This document shows, one piece after another, positions 26,393 to 35,131 of a stretch of 64,000 bases of DNA (within the stretch, counting starts at the first letter, position 1; every line of letters starts with the position of its first letter). The notes beneath the pieces are model-generated. The model was not told the DNA's origin and ran no database searches. It worked only from the letters and a program-made list of their open reading frames with translations. Both the position numbers and the translations under genes were made by a program. Source of the DNA: Caballeronia mineralivorans PML1(12) (lineage in GTDB: Bacteria > Pseudomonadota > Gammaproteobacteria > Burkholderiales > Burkholderiaceae); NCBI RefSeq assembly GCF_001028175.1, contig NZ_AEJF01000152.1, positions 1 to 64,000 on the forward strand, written 5' to 3'.

Positions 26393-27985
26393 ATGAACAC
26401 GCCGCAATCTGGATCTTCCTCCATGACCCGCCCGCCGCTGCTCGAGATGCAGGACATCGACATCAGCTTTGGCGGCGTAGCCGCGTTGCGCCATGCGCGG
26501 TTGTCCGTGTCAGCCGGAGAGGTGCATGCGCTGATCGGACAAAACGGCGCGGGTAAATCGACGCTCATCAAGATTCTCACCGGCGCCTATCGGCGCACGG
26601 CCGGCACCATTCGCTTCGATGGTCGCGAAGCCGATTTCCGCAGCCCGAAAGAAGCACGCGAAGCCGGTATTAGCACGATCTATCAGGAGATCAATCTCGT
26701 CCCGTTCCGCTCGATTGCCGAGAATATTTTTCTGGGCCGCGAGCCGCGCCGGTTTGGCTTGATCGACTGGAAGACGATTCATCGGCGCGCACAGGAATTG
26801 CTCGACTCCTTTGGCTTGCAGATCGATGTGAGCAAGCCCGTGCGTGAGTTTTCGACGGCCATTCAGCAAATGGTGGCGCTGGCGCGGGCGGTATCGTCGG
26901 AGGCGAAGATGGTCATCATGGACGAGTCCACGTCCTCGCTCGATGAACGCGAAGTCGAGTTGCTGTTCAGCGTCGTGCGGCGTTTGCGCGATGATGGCCG
27001 CGCAGTGATTTTTGTGTCGCATCGGCTGGATGAATTGTATGCGCTATGTGATCGCGTCACCGTGATGCGCGATGGACAGACCGTGGCGCAAAGCCCGATG
27101 GCCGCGCTCGACAAACTGCAACTTGTGACCACCATGCTCGGCCGCACGCTCGCTGCCGTCGTGCATGAAGACAGCGCCGTGAAGGAAGCCAATCTCGCGA
27201 AACGCGGGGCGACGGCGATCAGCGCGACGAACATCGGTGCGGGCGCGAAGGTGACGGACGTATCGCTCGATGTTCACTCAGGCGAGGCTGTCGGTCTAGC
27301 CGGGCTGCTCGGCTCGGGCCGCACGGAAACCATGCGGCTGATGTTCGGCGCGGATCCGGCCGAGCGGGGTTCGCTTTCCATCAATGGCAAGCCAGTCACG
27401 TTCAAGTCGCCGCAAGACGCGATTGCGCGTGGTATCGCGTATCTCACCGAGGACCGCAAAGGCGATGGCATCGTGCCCGAGTTGTCGGTGCGCGACAACC
27501 TCACGCTCGTGTGTCTGCGTACGCTGACAAAACGCGGCGTAGTCGATGTCGCGCAGCAACGGGAGATCGTGGATCGGTTTATCGAATCGCTGGGGATCAA
27601 ATTGCGTTCACCCGATCAGCCGATTCGGGAATTGTCGGGCGGTAACCAGCAGAAGGTTTTGCTGGCGCGCTGGTTAGCGACGAACCCAAGCTTGCTGCTA
27701 CTCGACGAGCCCACACGAGGAATCGATGTCGGCGCGAAAGCCGATGTCGCCAAGATCATCCGCGACTTGCGCGACTCGGGGCTGGCGGTGTTGCTGTCGG
27801 CATCGGAACTGGAAGAGCTCACTGCGGTGGCCGACCGCGCGGTCGTGATTCGCGATGGCAAGAGCGTCGCCGAACTCGACGGCGCGCGCATGAGCGAGGC
27901 GTCGATCATGGACGCGATCGCTTACGGATCAGGCGAGGAATCCGCGCTGGCCGAAGCCGTCGATGCTAAAGAAGGTCAGCCATGA
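26393..27985 (+). CDS. ytfR: Sugar ABC transporter ATP-binding protein (two ATPase domains, YtfR)
   Basis: Cytosolic ATPase of 530 residues with two nucleotide-binding halves, as in the CUT2 class. The first half has Walker A GQNGAGKSTLIK, a signature region REFSTAIQQMVALARAV and Walker B VIMDESTSSLDE. The second has the usual degenerate Walker A GLLGSGRTE, LSGGNQQKVLLARWL and LLLDEPTRGIDVGAK. GGGAG precedes the ATG. It overlaps ytfT by four bases (ATGA), so translation is coupled. Confidence 0.92.
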   Translation: MNTPQSGSSSMTRPPLLEMQDIDISFGGVAALRHARLSVSAGEVHALIGQNGAGKSTLIKILTGAYRRTAGTIRFDGREADFRSPKEAREAGISTIYQEINLVPFRSIAENIFLGREPRRFGLIDWKTIHRRAQELLDSFGLQIDVSKPVREFSTAIQQMVALARAVSSEAKMVIMDESTSSLDEREVELLFSVVRRLRDDGRAVIFVSHRLDELYALCDRVTVMRDGQTVAQSPMAALDKLQLVTTMLGRTLAAVVHEDSAVKEANLAKRGATAISATNIGAGAKVTDVSLDVHSGEAVGLAGLLGSGRTETMRLMFGADPAERGSLSINGKPVTFKSPQDAIARGIAYLTEDRKGDGIVPELSVRDNLTLVCLRTLTKRGVVDVAQQREIVDRFIESLGIKLRSPDQPIRELSGGNQQKVLLARWLATNPSLLLLDEPTRGIDVGAKADVAKIIRDLRDSGLAVLLSASELEELTAVADRAVVIRDGKSVAELDGARMSEASIMDAIAYGSGEESALAEAVDAKEGQP

Positions 27986-28968
27986 ATCAGAAAACGCAGC
28001 CGGCCACAGCCGCCCCGCTTGTACAAGCAGCGCCGAAGAAGAAGTATCGAATCACGGTTCAACGCGAGATCGCCGTGCTGCTCGCGATGATCGTCTTCAA
28101 CTTGCTCTTCACGCAGCACTTCTGGTCGCTGCAGACCTTCAACGTCAACCTGACGCAAGTGGTGACGATTGTGATCGTCGGCATTGGGATGACCCTGGTC
28201 GTGGCGACGGGGGGTATCGATTTATCGGTGGGCGCGTCGATGGCGATTGCGGGTTCGCTCGCGCCGATGATCTTCATGAACATAGCGGGACCGTTCGGCA
28301 TTGCATTAGCCTTTGTCTTGCCCGTAATGGCCGCCGCCCTCTGCGGCGTGTTCAACGGCTTCCTCGTGACGAGGCTTGCCGTGCAGCCGATTGTCGCGAC
28401 GTTGGTGCTGTTCATCGCGGGAAGGGGCATTGCGCAAGTGTTCACCGATGGCAGCCTGCAAGCCTTCAACAACCCTGCGTTCCAGTGGATCGCGCTGGGT
28501 CGCGTGGCGGGCGTACCGGCGCAAGTGTTCCTGATGCTCGCGCTCGTCGCGTTGTTTGCATGGATCGTGCGCAAGACCTTATTCGGGCAGTACTTGCTCG
28601 TGACGGGCGGCAACGAACAGGCCGCCTACTTGAGCGGCATTCCAACGGCGCGCGTGAAGATGATCGCGTACACCTTGTGCGCAGCGCTCGCGGGGTTGGC
28701 GGGGTTGATATCGATATCCGTGAATTCTTCGTCGGATGCCAATGTGATTGGCGTAGGTTCCGAGCTCGATGCGATTGCTGCGGTCGCGGTCGGCGGGACG
28801 GCGTTGACGGGCGGCAAGGCGTACATAGTCGGGACGTTGATTGGCGCGCTGATCATCCAGTTGCTGCGATATACCCTCCTCGCCCACGGCATTCCCGACG
28901 CGGCCGCGCTCGTGGTGAAAGCGGGCATCATCATTGCCGCAGTGTATGTACAGCGGCGTCAGCGCTAG
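27982..28968 (+). CDS. ytfT: Sugar ABC transporter permease (YtfT)
   Basis: Inner-membrane subunit of 328 residues, CUT2/RbsC type, with a polar N-terminal 30 residues and 8-10 hydrophobic segments. The VATGGIDLSVGASMAIAGSLAP motif and the cytoplasmic GGNEQAAYLSGIP loop that contacts the ATPase are clear. The start overlaps ytfR. A long open frame in another phase across this gene is a shadow. Confidence 0.9.
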   Translation: MNQKTQPATAAPLVQAAPKKKYRITVQREIAVLLAMIVFNLLFTQHFWSLQTFNVNLTQVVTIVIVGIGMTLVVATGGIDLSVGASMAIAGSLAPMIFMNIAGPFGIALAFVLPVMAAALCGVFNGFLVTRLAVQPIVATLVLFIAGRGIAQVFTDGSLQAFNNPAFQWIALGRVAGVPAQVFLMLALVALFAWIVRKTLFGQYLLVTGGNEQAAYLSGIPTARVKMIAYTLCAALAGLAGLISISVNSSSDANVIGVGSELDAIAAVAVGGTALTGGKAYIVGTLIGALIIQLLRYTLLAHGIPDAAALVVKAGIIIAAVYVQRRQR

Positions 28969-28980
28969 GGAGATATCGAC

Positions 28981-29937
28981 GTGAAAAAGAACCTTCCCAT
29001 TCTGTTGGCGTTAGCGGCGTTGCTCGTACTCGGCGTGCTTCGATACGACCACTTTGCATCGGCCTACAACATCAATTCATTCTGGCGATACAACTCGATG
29101 TTCGCGTTGATATCGGTGGGTATGGCGTTCGTGATCATCACGGGTGGCATTGACTTATCGGTGGGCGCGGTGGCGGCGTTGGCGAGTGTTGTAGCGGCGT
29201 TGGCAAGTCCACATGGCGGCATGGTCGCAGTACTGGCCGGCGCGGGAGCGGGACTCGCGGTCGGCATGTTGAACGGCCTGGTCATTACGCACATGCGGAT
29301 CTTGCCGTTCATCGTGACGTTGGCGACGAGCCTCGGAGCGCATGGAATGGCGTTATTGCTGGGGCATAACGATGCCGTCTCAATCGCGCCCAGTTCGAGT
29401 TTCGGCAACTTCGGCCAAGGCGATTTATTGGGGCTGCCGATACCGGGAATCGTGGCGGCCGTCGCTGCGATATTGGGCTGGCTGGCGCTAAGAAGCACAC
29501 GCTTCGGGCGACATGCGCTTGCAATAGGCGGCAGCGAAGAAGCATCGCGTTTAATGGGGTTGAATGTGGACCGGACGCTGGTGGCCGTCTATGCGTTGAG
29601 CGGTTTGCTGGCCGGATTAGCGGGCGCGATTCTCGCTGCGCAGTTCGGCGCGGGCCAGCCAAACGAGGGCGTGGGCTGGGAGTTGTTCGCGATATCGGCG
29701 GTGGTGTTGGGCGGGACGTTATTGACCGGCGGACAAGGATCAATAGCAATGACGATTGCCGGCGTCACGCTGCTGGGTTTGGTGTTCAACCTGCTCAACT
29801 TCGAGAACGGCTTGGGTTTTATAAGCCTGTCGGCGTATTGGCAATCGGTAATACGGGGCGTGTTTTTGTTGCTGGTGATCGTGCTGCAAGCTCGGGTGTT
29901 GAGGAAGCGGGTGACGGTGACGAAGCTTGCTCATTGA
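28981..29937 (+). CDS. yjfF: Sugar ABC transporter permease (YjfF)
   Basis: Second, different permease of 318 residues, as in the four-gene ytfQ-ytfR-ytfT-yjfF system, where two permeases form a heterodimer. The GTG start at 28981 follows AGGGAG. ITGGIDLSVGAVAALASVVAAL and IGGSEEASRLMGLNVDRT are the conserved membrane and ATPase-contact segments. It ends the operon; no obvious terminator follows before the AlkB-like gene. Confidence 0.9.
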   Translation: MKKNLPILLALAALLVLGVLRYDHFASAYNINSFWRYNSMFALISVGMAFVIITGGIDLSVGAVAALASVVAALASPHGGMVAVLAGAGAGLAVGMLNGLVITHMRILPFIVTLATSLGAHGMALLLGHNDAVSIAPSSSFGNFGQGDLLGLPIPGIVAAVAAILGWLALRSTRFGRHALAIGGSEEASRLMGLNVDRTLVAVYALSGLLAGLAGAILAAQFGAGQPNEGVGWELFAISAVVLGGTLLTGGQGSIAMTIAGVTLLGLVFNLLNFENGLGFISLSAYWQSVIRGVFLLLVIVLQARVLRKRVTVTKLAH

Positions 29938-30022
29938 GATATGAGAGCGCAAGCTCCGAGGCTGACAATCTGCTAACTTATGGTGACTAACCCAGCCCCG
30001 CCCCAGAAGGCGAAAAGCCGCC

Positions 30023-30628
30023 ATGTTCGACCTCTTCGACGACATCCCCAAGCCCGACATCGTCTGGCTGCCAGACTGGCTGGATGCAGCGACTGCATCG
30101 GACACGTTAGCGGCGCTGATCGATGAAATCACCTGGCAGCAGGACGTCATGAACACGCCCGCCGGCAAGGTGCCCTTCCCGCGCTTGACGGCCTGGCAGG
30201 GGGACCCCGGCGCGGTCTACGTGTACTCCGGCATCCGCAACATTCCCAAGTCGTGGACCCCGACGGTCCTGACGTTAAAAACACAGGCAGAAGCAGAATC
30301 GAAGACCCGCTTCAACAGTGTGTTGCTCAACCGCTACCGCACGGGTATGGACAGCATGGGCTGGCATGCGGACAAGGAGCGCGAGTTGGGGCCACAACCG
30401 GTCATAGCCTCAGTGAGTTTGGGAACGACGCGAACCTTCGAGTTCCGGCATACCAAAACCCGCCAGACGCATGCGCTTCAACTCACGCACGGCAGCTTGC
30501 TCATCATGCAGGGTCGCACTCAACTCGACTGGGCGCATAGAGTGCCGAAGGAACCGGAAGCTCGCGGCGAACGGATCAACCTCACCTTCCGTTACGTGGA
30601 TTCGTCGGCGACGCCGAAACGCCCATAG
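30023..30628 (+). CDS. AlkB-like 2-oxoglutarate-dependent DNA repair dioxygenase
   Basis: Fe(II)/2-oxoglutarate enzyme of 201 residues that removes alkyl groups from DNA bases by oxidation, more like the ALKBH2/3 branch than E. coli AlkB. Iron ligands are in GWHADKE (His, Asp) and WAHRVPK (His); 2-oxoglutarate is held by the RINLTFR arginine. The substrate-strand segments RFNSVLLNRYRTGMDSMG and IASVSLGTTRTFEFRH fit the family. Convergent with the RidA-like gene, with only 6 bases between stops. Confidence 0.9.
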   Translation: MFDLFDDIPKPDIVWLPDWLDAATASDTLAALIDEITWQQDVMNTPAGKVPFPRLTAWQGDPGAVYVYSGIRNIPKSWTPTVLTLKTQAEAESKTRFNSVLLNRYRTGMDSMGWHADKERELGPQPVIASVSLGTTRTFEFRHTKTRQTHALQLTHGSLLIMQGRTQLDWAHRVPKEPEARGERINLTFRYVDSSATPKRP

Positions 30629-30634
30629 ATAGGC

Positions 30635-31027
30635 TCAACGCTTGGCGACAAAATCAATCTCGACAAGTGCATCGCGAGCCAACCCCGTCACGCCGATACA
30701 CGTGCGCGCCGGCAACGGCTTAGGCAAGAAATAGCCTTTATAAACCTCGTTCATCGCGGCGTAATCGCGTTTGAATTCAGTCAGGAAAATCCGCACGCTA
30801 ACCACGTTATCCAACGACAACCCGATCCCTTGCAGCACAAGAATCAGGTTATCCATCACCCGTCGCGTTTGCGCCTCAACGCCCTCGGGCAAGGGCTTCG
30901 AGTCATCGGCGGGATCGGTCGGCATTTGACCGGTGAGAAACACCCAGCCATCCGCTTCGGCTGCGTGAGAAAAAGGACCGACCGGCGTGGGCGCGGTATC
31001 GACCATCGAAAAGGTGGGCAGCGTCAT
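30635..31027 (-). CDS. RidA/YjgF/TdcF-family protein
   Basis: Small trimeric cytosolic protein of 130 residues; RidA members hydrolyse reactive enamine/imine intermediates, and related paralogues have other roles. The active-site arginine lies in LPARTCIGVTGLA and the final DALVEIDFVA strand is the family signature. Followed downstream by the convergent AlkB-like gene, and monocistronic as far as can be seen. Confidence 0.87.
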   Translation of the reverse strand: MTLPTFSMVDTAPTPVGPFSHAAEADGWVFLTGQMPTDPADDSKPLPEGVEAQTRRVMDNLILVLQGIGLSLDNVVSVRIFLTEFKRDYAAMNEVYKGYFLPKPLPARTCIGVTGLARDALVEIDFVAKR

Positions 31028-31125
31028 TGCGTCTCCTTAAAAAGCACAGATCGATAACGTAACGGATCAAAAATCCGGACGCCGGGCTAGGAGATCACAA
31101 ATTCATACGATCATGCGCCAATGAA

Positions 31126-31159
31126 AAGGGCCGTTCCAACGTCGATCGGAACGGCCCTT
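31126..31159. terminator. Stem-loop terminator of the His-rich exported protein gene
   Basis: A perfect 12-bp stem (31126-31137 with 31148-31159) lies past the stop of the minus-strand gene ending at 31222 and is followed by TTTTC in that direction. Confidence 0.7.
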
Positions 31160-31221
31160 CTTTGTGCGGAATATTTCGCGATCCAACCGGCGCCTTAGCC
31201 GATCAGAGCGCCAGTCAAAAC

Positions 31222-31512
31222 TCAATCACGGTCACCGTGGTGGTCGCCGTGCCAGCCGTGATCCCGCCCTTCGTCATGGCGCCATTCACGGTGACGCCAT
31301 TCGCGTTCGCGCCAGCCCTCGTCGCGATAACCACCATAGCCGCCGTAACCATAGCCCACGACGACAGGCGGTGGCGGCGCAACGTACACCGGTGCCGGCG
31401 CGTAGTAACCCGGCACGCCGATCCCCACGGAGACATCGACGTGAGCGGACGCCGCCGCTGACACCATCAACGCGCTCAAGCCCAGTACAGCACCCAGGAT
31501 CTTCTTATTCAT
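31222..31512 (-). CDS. Small exported protein with Gly/Tyr-rich core and His/Arg-rich tail
   Basis: About 96 residues from the ATG at 31512 (GGAGAG upstream). Signal peptide of roughly 23 residues ending ASAAASAHV. The short mature chain has a proline-rich PVYVAPPPPVVVGYG part, a GYGGYGGYRDEGW segment and a C-terminal tail of repeated WRHxE/WHGDHH units with many His, Arg, Asp and Glu. The tail could bind metal or anions. Such proteins are common in Burkholderiaceae without known function. Confidence 0.75.
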   Translation of the reverse strand: MNKKILGAVLGLSALMVSAAASAHVDVSVGIGVPGYYAPAPVYVAPPPPVVVGYGYGGYGGYRDEGWREREWRHREWRHDEGRDHGWHGDHHGDRD

Positions 31513-31628
31513 TGTGTCTCTCCGTGCACATGGTGTGCAAACGTGTTGTTTACGCAACCGAGTGTAGGAGGAGCTCGCTGATACAGGTGCTACCAGAATG
31601 CGATAAAGGTAACGAAGCGTATCTTTTC

Positions 31629-33266
31629 TTAGAACCCCGCCGCCAGTCCATCTCTGCGGCTATCGCTGGCTGCCACGTAACCGCGCTCGGGATCGTTGCG
31701 GTCCAGCTTCCAGATGTACTGGCCCGAACCGAAGTCCATATAAGGATCGTCGACGGATTTGATCGTGTGGCCCAGCTCTTCTAGCGCCTTCACCGTTTCG
31801 TGATCAAGCGTCGATTCAACATCGACGGTGAAATCGCGGTTGACCTTCCAGCGCGGGGCATCGCAGGCAGCTTGCGGTTGCTGGCCGTAGTCGAGCAACC
31901 GCACGATGGACTGCAGATGGCCTTGCGGCTGCATGTCGCCGCCCATCACGCCGAAGCTCATCACCGCTTCCTGAGTACCGTTCACCTCTTGCGTCAGGAA
32001 CGCTGGAATGATGGTGTGGAACGGCCGCTTGCCGCCTTCCACCACGTTCGCGGATTTCGGGTCCATCGAGAAACCAAACCCACGGTTCTGCATCGCGATA
32101 CCGGACTCCGGCACGACCACGCCTGAGCCGAAGCCCATGTAGTTCGACTGGATGAAACTCACCATCATGCCGCGTTCGTCAGCCACCGACATATAGATCG
32201 TCCCGCCCGCCGGCGGCATGCCGAAGTCGAAGTGCTTCGCCTTGTTCGGATCGATAAGCTTGGCGCGCTCGGTGAGATACGCGTCGTCGAGCATCTGCTC
32301 CGGCGTGACGTCCATGGAGCGCGGATCGGCGACGTACTGATAGACATCGGCGAAAGCGAGCTTCATGGCTTCAATCTGCAAATGCTGCGACTCGATCTTG
32401 TCGACAGCCAGCGACTTCACATCGAATTTATCGAGGATACCGAGCGCGATCAGCGCGGCGATGCCCTGCCCGTTCGGCGGAATTTCATGCACCGTATATC
32501 CGCGATAATCCTTCGATATCGGCTCGACCCAGTCGGCCTTGTAATTACGCAGATCGGCCGCCGTCATCGCGCCGCCGCCCTGCTTCGAGAACGCGGCGAT
32601 CTTCTCCGCGATCTCGCCTTCGTAATACGCACGCGGTCCATGTTCGGCCAGCGCACGCAGGGTCTTCGCGTGACCCGGGTAACGCATCAGTTCGCTGACC
32701 TCCGGCGCACGGCCGCGCGGCATGAAGGCATCGGCGAAACCGGGCTGGTCTTTCAACTCCGGGATCGCCGCCGCCCACTTGTACGCGACGATGTTCGCCA
32801 CCGCATGCCCGCGCTCGGCGATTTCAATAGCCGGTTCCATCAGATCGCCGAACGGCAGCGAGCCGAACTTCACGTGCAGCGCTTCCCATCCCGCGATCAC
32901 GCCGGGCACGGTGACCGCGTCCCAACCGCGTTTCGGCTGGTTCGCCAGGCCGCCTTGCTCGCCGTATTTGTGCTTGAAGTAATCGACATTCCAGGCCGCC
33001 GGAGACACGCCCGACGCGTTCAGCCCGTGCAGCTTCGTGCCATCCCAAACGAGCGCAAACGCATCGCCGCCGAGGCCGCACGAAACCGGCTCGACCAGCG
33101 TAATCACAGCCGCCGCAGCGATGGCCGCGTCGACGGCGTTACCGCCTTTCCACAACATCCTCAAGCCGGCTTGCGCGGCGAGCGGATGCGAAGTGGACAC
33201 AATATTGCGCGCGAACACGGGCAAGCGCGGGGTGGGATAGGGGTTCTGCCAGTTGAAGCGGGTCAT
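31629..33266 (-). CDS. Gamma-glutamyltransferase family protein
   Basis: Ntn-hydrolase of about 545 residues that cleaves or transfers gamma-glutamyl groups; the precursor cuts itself to make two subunits. The start at 33266 fits the family N-terminus (NIVSTSHPLAAQAGLRML). The nucleophile threonine is in PAGGTIYMSVAD, and GGMQPQGH-like sequence (MGGDMQPQGHLQ) and RPFHTIIPAF are conserved. No signal peptide is seen, so it may act in the cytosol, like YwrD-type members. It is the last gene of the peptide-type ABC operon, which suggests imported gamma-glutamyl peptides as substrates. Confidence 0.88.
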   Translation of the reverse strand: MTRFNWQNPYPTPRLPVFARNIVSTSHPLAAQAGLRMLWKGGNAVDAAIAAAAVITLVEPVSCGLGGDAFALVWDGTKLHGLNASGVSPAAWNVDYFKHKYGEQGGLANQPKRGWDAVTVPGVIAGWEALHVKFGSLPFGDLMEPAIEIAERGHAVANIVAYKWAAAIPELKDQPGFADAFMPRGRAPEVSELMRYPGHAKTLRALAEHGPRAYYEGEIAEKIAAFSKQGGGAMTAADLRNYKADWVEPISKDYRGYTVHEIPPNGQGIAALIALGILDKFDVKSLAVDKIESQHLQIEAMKLAFADVYQYVADPRSMDVTPEQMLDDAYLTERAKLIDPNKAKHFDFGMPPAGGTIYMSVADERGMMVSFIQSNYMGFGSGVVVPESGIAMQNRGFGFSMDPKSANVVEGGKRPFHTIIPAFLTQEVNGTQEAVMSFGVMGGDMQPQGHLQSIVRLLDYGQQPQAACDAPRWKVNRDFTVDVESTLDHETVKALEELGHTIKSVDDPYMDFGSGQYIWKLDRNDPERGYVAASDSRRDGLAAGF

Positions 33267-33313
33267 GGGAAACTCGTCTCTTTGATTGAAGAAGGTATTG
33301 GGTTCAACGGGGT

Positions 33314-34180
33314 TCAAAGCTCACGCGGATCGAGTGCGTCCCGCAATCCATCGCCGAGCAGGTTGAAGCCGAGCACCGCCAGAAAGATGGCGATGCCCGG
33401 AAAGATCGACATCCACGGCGCCTGGCTCACGAAGTCCTTTGCGGTGTTCAGCATCGATCCCCACGACGGCGCGGGCGGCAATTGCCCGAGACCGAGGAAC
33501 GACAGGCTGGCTTCCGCGATGATCGCCATGGCGACTGTGAGACTGGCCTGCACGATGATCGGCGGCAGCACGTTCGGAAAAATATAGCGGACGATAATGC
33601 GGAAGTGCCCAAGCCCGATGGCGCGCGCGCCTTCCACATAGTCTTCGGCCTTGACGCTGATTGCCTGGCCGCGCGTGAGGCGCACGAAGCGCGGCATCGC
33701 GGAGACGCCGATGGCGATCATCGCGTTCGTGAGACTGGGCCCAAGGAACGCAGCGAGCGCAATGGCGAGGATCAGGAACGGGATGGACAGCAGCGCGTCG
33801 GTGAAGCGCGAGATGATGCCATCGACGAGTTTGCCGAAGTAGCCCGCGAGCAAACCGAGCGGTACGCCGATCACCACAGCAATACCCACCGACACCACAC
33901 CCGCCAGCAACGAAGCACGCGCGCCCCATAGCAAGCGCGTGAGCACGTCGCGACCGAGTTCATCGGTTCCAAACCAGTGAGTAGCCGATGGCGCCTGCCG
34001 CACCGTCATGAAGCTCGCCTGAATCGGATCGTAGGGCGAGAGCCACGGTGCAAAGATAGCCACGAGTATCACCAGCAGCACAATCGCCGCGCCCGCGACA
34101 GCCGCACGATTGCGCATGAAGCGACCCAGTGCGCGATTGCGCTTACGACGCGGCAAAACAGTTTCCGCAATAGTCGCCAT
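33314..34180 (-). CDS. Peptide/glutathione-type ABC transporter permease (DppC/GsiD-like)
   Basis: Inner-membrane subunit of 288 residues with about six hydrophobic segments. The N-terminal FGTDELGRDVLTRLLWGAR motif and the EGARAIGLGHFRIIVRYIFPNVL ATPase-contact loop define the DppC group. Its ATG shares the A of the preceding permease's TGA stop (TGATG), so it is translationally coupled. Partner of the DppB-like gene upstream. Confidence 0.9.
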   Translation of the reverse strand: MATIAETVLPRRKRNRALGRFMRNRAAVAGAAIVLLVILVAIFAPWLSPYDPIQASFMTVRQAPSATHWFGTDELGRDVLTRLLWGARASLLAGVVSVGIAVVIGVPLGLLAGYFGKLVDGIISRFTDALLSIPFLILAIALAAFLGPSLTNAMIAIGVSAMPRFVRLTRGQAISVKAEDYVEGARAIGLGHFRIIVRYIFPNVLPPIIVQASLTVAMAIIAEASLSFLGLGQLPPAPSWGSMLNTAKDFVSQAPWMSIFPGIAIFLAVLGFNLLGDGLRDALDPREL

Positions 34181-35124
34181 CAGCTTCTCCTCAGCCGCGG
34201 GTTGAGCAGAATGTACAGAACATCGGCGAACAGATTCACCACGATAAATCCCACCGCCGTGACGAGCACCACGCCTTGAACGACGGCGTAATCGCGATTG
34301 AAAACGGCATCGACTACCAGCTTGCCGAAGCCCGGAATCGTGAACACTTGCTCCGTCAATACGGCGCCCGCGAGCAGTTCACCGAACAGCAACGCAAGCA
34401 CGGTGACGATCGGAATCAGTGCGTTACGGAAGCCGTGCTTGACCACGACAGCGCCGCGTAACAGCCCTTTCGCACGCGCTGTCCGGATGTAGTCGCTGCG
34501 CAGCACGCTCAGCATCGCGCTACGCGTGTGGCGCATCAACTGCGCGCCGAGCGCCGCGCCAAGCACAAACGCGGGCATCAGCATGGTCTTGATGCTCAAC
34601 CAGAAGTCCTCGGTCGGCGACACATATCCCGACGATGGCAACAACTGCCATTTCACCGATACCAGAAAGATCAGGATGATCCCGAGCCAGAAGTTCGGTA
34701 TCGACATGCCGGTAAGCGCGAGCACATTTGCGCCGTAGTCGAGCGCACGTCCCTTGTTGGCCGCCGATAAAACCCCCAGCGGCAAACCAATGCCGATCGC
34801 GAAGATCATCGCCATGATGGCGAGTTGCAGCGTCACCGGCAACTTCTGCGCGATGAGCCTGGTCACCGGGACATCTGTTCTCAGCGATGCGCCGAGATCG
34901 CCATGCAGGATGTCCCGCACCCAGAGCGCGTACTGCACGGGCACGGGTTCATCGAGGTGATATTTCAGCCGCAATGTAGCGATGACCTGTGGGTTCTGGT
35001 CTTCGCCGGCCATCGCCAGAACCGGATCGCCGGGTAGCATTTTTTGCAGGCCGAAGATCATCATCGACACCAGGATCAGTGTCGGGATGGCTACGAGCGC
35101 GCGGTTGGCGATGATTCGCAACAT
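34180..35124 (-). CDS. Peptide/glutathione-type ABC transporter permease (DppB/GsiC-like)
   Basis: Inner-membrane subunit of 314 residues. Shows the DppB hallmarks: LPGDPVLAMAGEDQ after TM1, the periplasmic GDLGASLRTDVPV loop, the RTARAKGLLRGAVVVKHGFRNAL contact loop and VLTEQVFTIPGFGKLVVDAVFNRDY. Seven bases after the binding-protein gene and overlapping the DppC-like gene. Confidence 0.9.
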   Translation of the reverse strand: MLRIIANRALVAIPTLILVSMMIFGLQKMLPGDPVLAMAGEDQNPQVIATLRLKYHLDEPVPVQYALWVRDILHGDLGASLRTDVPVTRLIAQKLPVTLQLAIMAMIFAIGIGLPLGVLSAANKGRALDYGANVLALTGMSIPNFWLGIILIFLVSVKWQLLPSSGYVSPTEDFWLSIKTMLMPAFVLGAALGAQLMRHTRSAMLSVLRSDYIRTARAKGLLRGAVVVKHGFRNALIPIVTVLALLFGELLAGAVLTEQVFTIPGFGKLVVDAVFNRDYAVVQGVVLVTAVGFIVVNLFADVLYILLNPRLRRS

Positions 35125-35131
35125 AAGCGTG

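Noticed and set aside
27963..29153. 396-codon plus-strand open frame across the permease genes
   Set aside because: Arginine-rich shadow frame of ytfT/yjfF; the permease frames show membrane segments and family motifs, coupling to ytfR and good start sites.
32232..33587. 451-codon plus-strand open frame
   Set aside because: Antisense to the gamma-glutamyltransferase and permease genes, both of which have clear motifs.
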